This document shows positions 13,225 to 14,822 of a stretch of DNA of 14,822 nucleotides, piece by piece. Positions within the stretch are counted from its first letter, which is position 1, and each line of letters begins with the position of its first letter. The stretch spans positions 1 to 14,822 of the forward strand of contig CAYLWV010000039.1 in the NCBI GenBank assembly GCA_964387485.1. The letters run 5' to 3'. The DNA is from Fluviibacter sp964387485. Lineage in GTDB: Bacteria > Pseudomonadota > Gammaproteobacteria > Burkholderiales > Rhodocyclaceae. A program made the position numbers and the translations under genes. The notes under the pieces were generated by a model that did not search any database, was not told the origin of the DNA, and saw only the letters and a program-made list of their open reading frames with translations.

Positions 13225-14034
13225 TTAATTGGCGCAGGCTTTATCGACACCAGCCCGGATATCTTTCATCACGGCCAGCAACGCGGCTTTGGCTTCACTT
13301 TGCGGCACATCGGTCATGGCATCGATCAGACGGCTACCCACCACCACAGCATCGGCCATACCGGCCAGACGCTCGGCCGTGCTGGCATCACGAATCCCGA
13401 AGCCCACGCCCACTGGTAAACCGGTACGCTGACGGATCTGCGGAATCCGCTGCGAGACTTCGTGCAGATCAAGGTGCCCGGCACCCGTCACGCCCTTCAG
13501 CGAAACATAGTACAGATACCCACTGGCCACTTTGGCGACAGCGGCAATACGTTCTTCGGTCGACGTCGGCGCCAACAGGTAGATCGGATCCATATCCTCG
13601 TCACGCAATAGACGGGCAAATTCATCCGACTCTTCCGGCGGATAATCCACCACCAGCACACCGTCCACACCAGCGGCTTTGGCCGCCGCCACAAAGGCAG
13701 ACTGCCCCTGGCATTCAATAGGATTGGCGTAGCCCATCAGCACAATCGGTGTTTCCTGGTTGCTTTTGCGGAACTCGCTCACCATGGCCAGGGTCTGATG
13801 CAGACCCACGCCATTGGCAATTGCCCGCTCAGCCGCACGTTGAATCACCGGACCATCGGCCATCGGGTCGGAAAACGGCACACCCAGCTCAATCACATCG
13901 GCGCCGCCTTCAACCAGCGTATGCATCAACGCCACGGTCAGACCGGCTGTCGGGTCGCCCGCCATAATGTACGGAATCAACCCCTTTTTGCCCTGGCTGG
14001 CCAGCGCACTGAAGGTATCAGTAATACGACCCAT
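13225..14034 (-). CDS. trpA: Tryptophan synthase alpha chain
   Basis: This 269-residue TIM-barrel protein, one residue longer than the E. coli enzyme, cleaves indole-3-glycerol phosphate to indole and glyceraldehyde 3-phosphate. Indole is passed through a tunnel to TrpB. Both catalytic acids are at the E. coli positions: E49 (DVIELGVPFSDP) and D60 (PMADGP). GVTGAGH and GVGFGIRD near 180 and 212 form the phosphate-binding loops. Its ATG shares one base with the trpB stop (TAATG), the usual coupling that keeps the two subunits at equal amounts. No trp-specific regulator or attenuator is in the window, as the front of the operon lies to the right. Confidence 0.97.
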   Translation of the reverse strand: MGRITDTFSALASQGKKGLIPYIMAGDPTAGLTVALMHTLVEGGADVIELGVPFSDPMADGPVIQRAAERAIANGVGLHQTLAMVSEFRKSNQETPIVLMGYANPIECQGQSAFVAAAKAAGVDGVLVVDYPPEESDEFARLLRDEDMDPIYLLAPTSTEERIAAVAKVASGYLYYVSLKGVTGAGHLDLHEVSQRIPQIRQRTGLPVGVGFGIRDASTAERLAGMADAVVVGSRLIDAMTDVPQSEAKAALLAVMKDIRAGVDKACAN

Positions 14035-14822
14035 TATTTCGTCTCCAGCGGTTGACCAAGCTGGTCGATACGAATGCCGCTTTCCGCGGAAACAATGTGC
14101 AGATCCTTGTCACCACGGCCGGACAGGTTGACCAGAATAATCTGGTCCTTGGCCATGGTCGGCGCCAGTTTCGAGGCATAGGCCAGCGCATGGCTTGATT
14201 CCAGCGCCGGAATAATGCCTTCGATACGACACAGATCGTGGAAGGCCTTGAGCGCTTCCTTATCGGTCGCCCCCACATATTCGGCACGGCCAATATCCTT
14301 CAGCCAGGCATGCTCAGGACCCACCCCCGGGTAATCCAGACCCGCCGACACCGAATGCGTTTCAATAATCTGGCCGTTGTCATCCTGCAGCAGATAAGTC
14401 CGGTTACCATGCAGCACACCGGGCTTACCCAGTTGCAGCGAAGCCGCATGGCGCGGCGTATCCATCCCCTCACCGGCGGCTTCCACCCCGATCAGGCGCA
14501 CCTTCTCGTGCGGAATGTAGTCATAAAAAATACCCATGGCATTGGAACCGCCGCCCACACAGGCGATCACGGCATCCGGCTGACGACCCACCATCTCAGG
14601 CATCTGCTTGACGCACTCCTTGCCAACCACCGAGTTGAAATCTCGCACCATCTTCGGATACGGATGCGGACCAGCGACGGTACCGATAATGTAGAAGGTG
14701 TCTTCCACATTGGTCACCCAGTCGCGCATCGCCTCGTTCAAAGCATCTTTCAACGTGCGTGAACCACTGGTCACCGGCACGACTTCCGCACCCAGCAATT
14801 TCATACGGTACACATTGGCCGA
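14034..14822 (-). CDS. trpB: Tryptophan synthase beta chain, C-terminal part (runs off the right edge)
   Basis: The last 262 residues are present of a protein normally about 400 long; the first visible codons read SANVYRMKLLGAEV, so the start and the PLP lysine lie outside. The enzyme joins indole and serine to make tryptophan. Visible landmarks are the PLP phosphate loop GGGSN (visible residues 90-94), GVEAAGEG with the Glu next to the pyridine ring, HSVSAGLDYPGVGPEH (the COMM/loop region and sodium site), LESSHALAY, and the near-terminal serine in LSGRGDKD that contacts the PLP nitrogen. The ATG-like start in the middle of this stretch is internal, as family homology continues through the edge. 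It overlaps trpA by one base. Confidence 0.97.
   Translation of the reverse strand, partial: SANVYRMKLLGAEVVPVTSGSRTLKDALNEAMRDWVTNVEDTFYIIGTVAGPHPYPKMVRDFNSVVGKECVKQMPEMVGRQPDAVIACVGGGSNAMGIFYDYIPHEKVRLIGVEAAGEGMDTPRHAASLQLGKPGVLHGNRTYLLQDDNGQIIETHSVSAGLDYPGVGPEHAWLKDIGRAEYVGATDKEALKAFHDLCRIEGIIPALESSHALAYASKLAPTMAKDQIILVNLSGRGDKDLHIVSAESGIRIDQLGQPLETK

Noticed and set aside
14238..14762. Plus-strand open frame of 174 codons opposite trpB
   Set aside because: Antisense shadow of a conserved enzyme; the composition is unlike a real protein.

Overview
The window reads as the chromosome of a betaproteobacterium. The main evidence is the minus-strand block trpB-trpA-accD-folC-SPOR/dedD-cvpA-purF-metZ, a gene order typical of Betaproteobacteria and also seen in some Gammaproteobacteria. 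Other support comes from a lysC start at the left edge and from the style of the proteins. A member of Neisseriales or a neighbouring order is plausible, but genus cannot be fixed from sequence alone.

Layout, left to right. Positions 1-44 hold the first codons of lysC (aspartokinase), transcribed leftwards. A 189-base divergent region with a promoter on each side and two short inverted repeats leads into a small XRE-type regulator (234-611, +). Its 3' end overlaps a convergent radical SAM protein of the COG0731/TYW1-like type (589-1452, -). That gene is divergent from queD (1503-1970, +), which makes a deazapurine precursor for queuosine. Next is a two-gene minus-strand module of visibly lower GC. 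It consists of a nucleotidyltransferase-fold protein (GSU2403/NTP_transf_8 type) and a small PGDYG-domain protein joined to it by an ATGA overlap. An 11-bp inverted repeat sits in its promoter. This is the most accessory-looking part of the window. A YhdH/AcuI-type NADPH reductase (3522-4505, -), a tRNA-Ser(UGA) with a strong terminator (4557-4688, -) and a DEAD-box-like protein with several eroded catalytic motifs (4713-6692, -) follow.

From 6774 to the right edge is a tight biosynthetic cluster, all on the minus strand: metZ, purF, cvpA, a DedD-like SPOR protein, folC, accD, trpA and the C-terminal two thirds of trpB. Gaps are short (11-49 bases), and three junctions show stop/start overlaps that suggest translational coupling: trpB/trpA, accD/folC and folC/dedD. 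A Rho-independent terminator closes the cluster just past metZ. The cluster joins tryptophan, malonyl-CoA, folate, purine and methionine synthesis with a cell-division SPOR protein.

The most interesting candidates for new biology are the coupled nucleotidyltransferase/PGDYG pair, the DEAD-box protein with altered ATPase motifs, and the uncharacterised radical SAM protein opposite queD. The trp-met block looks ordinary.
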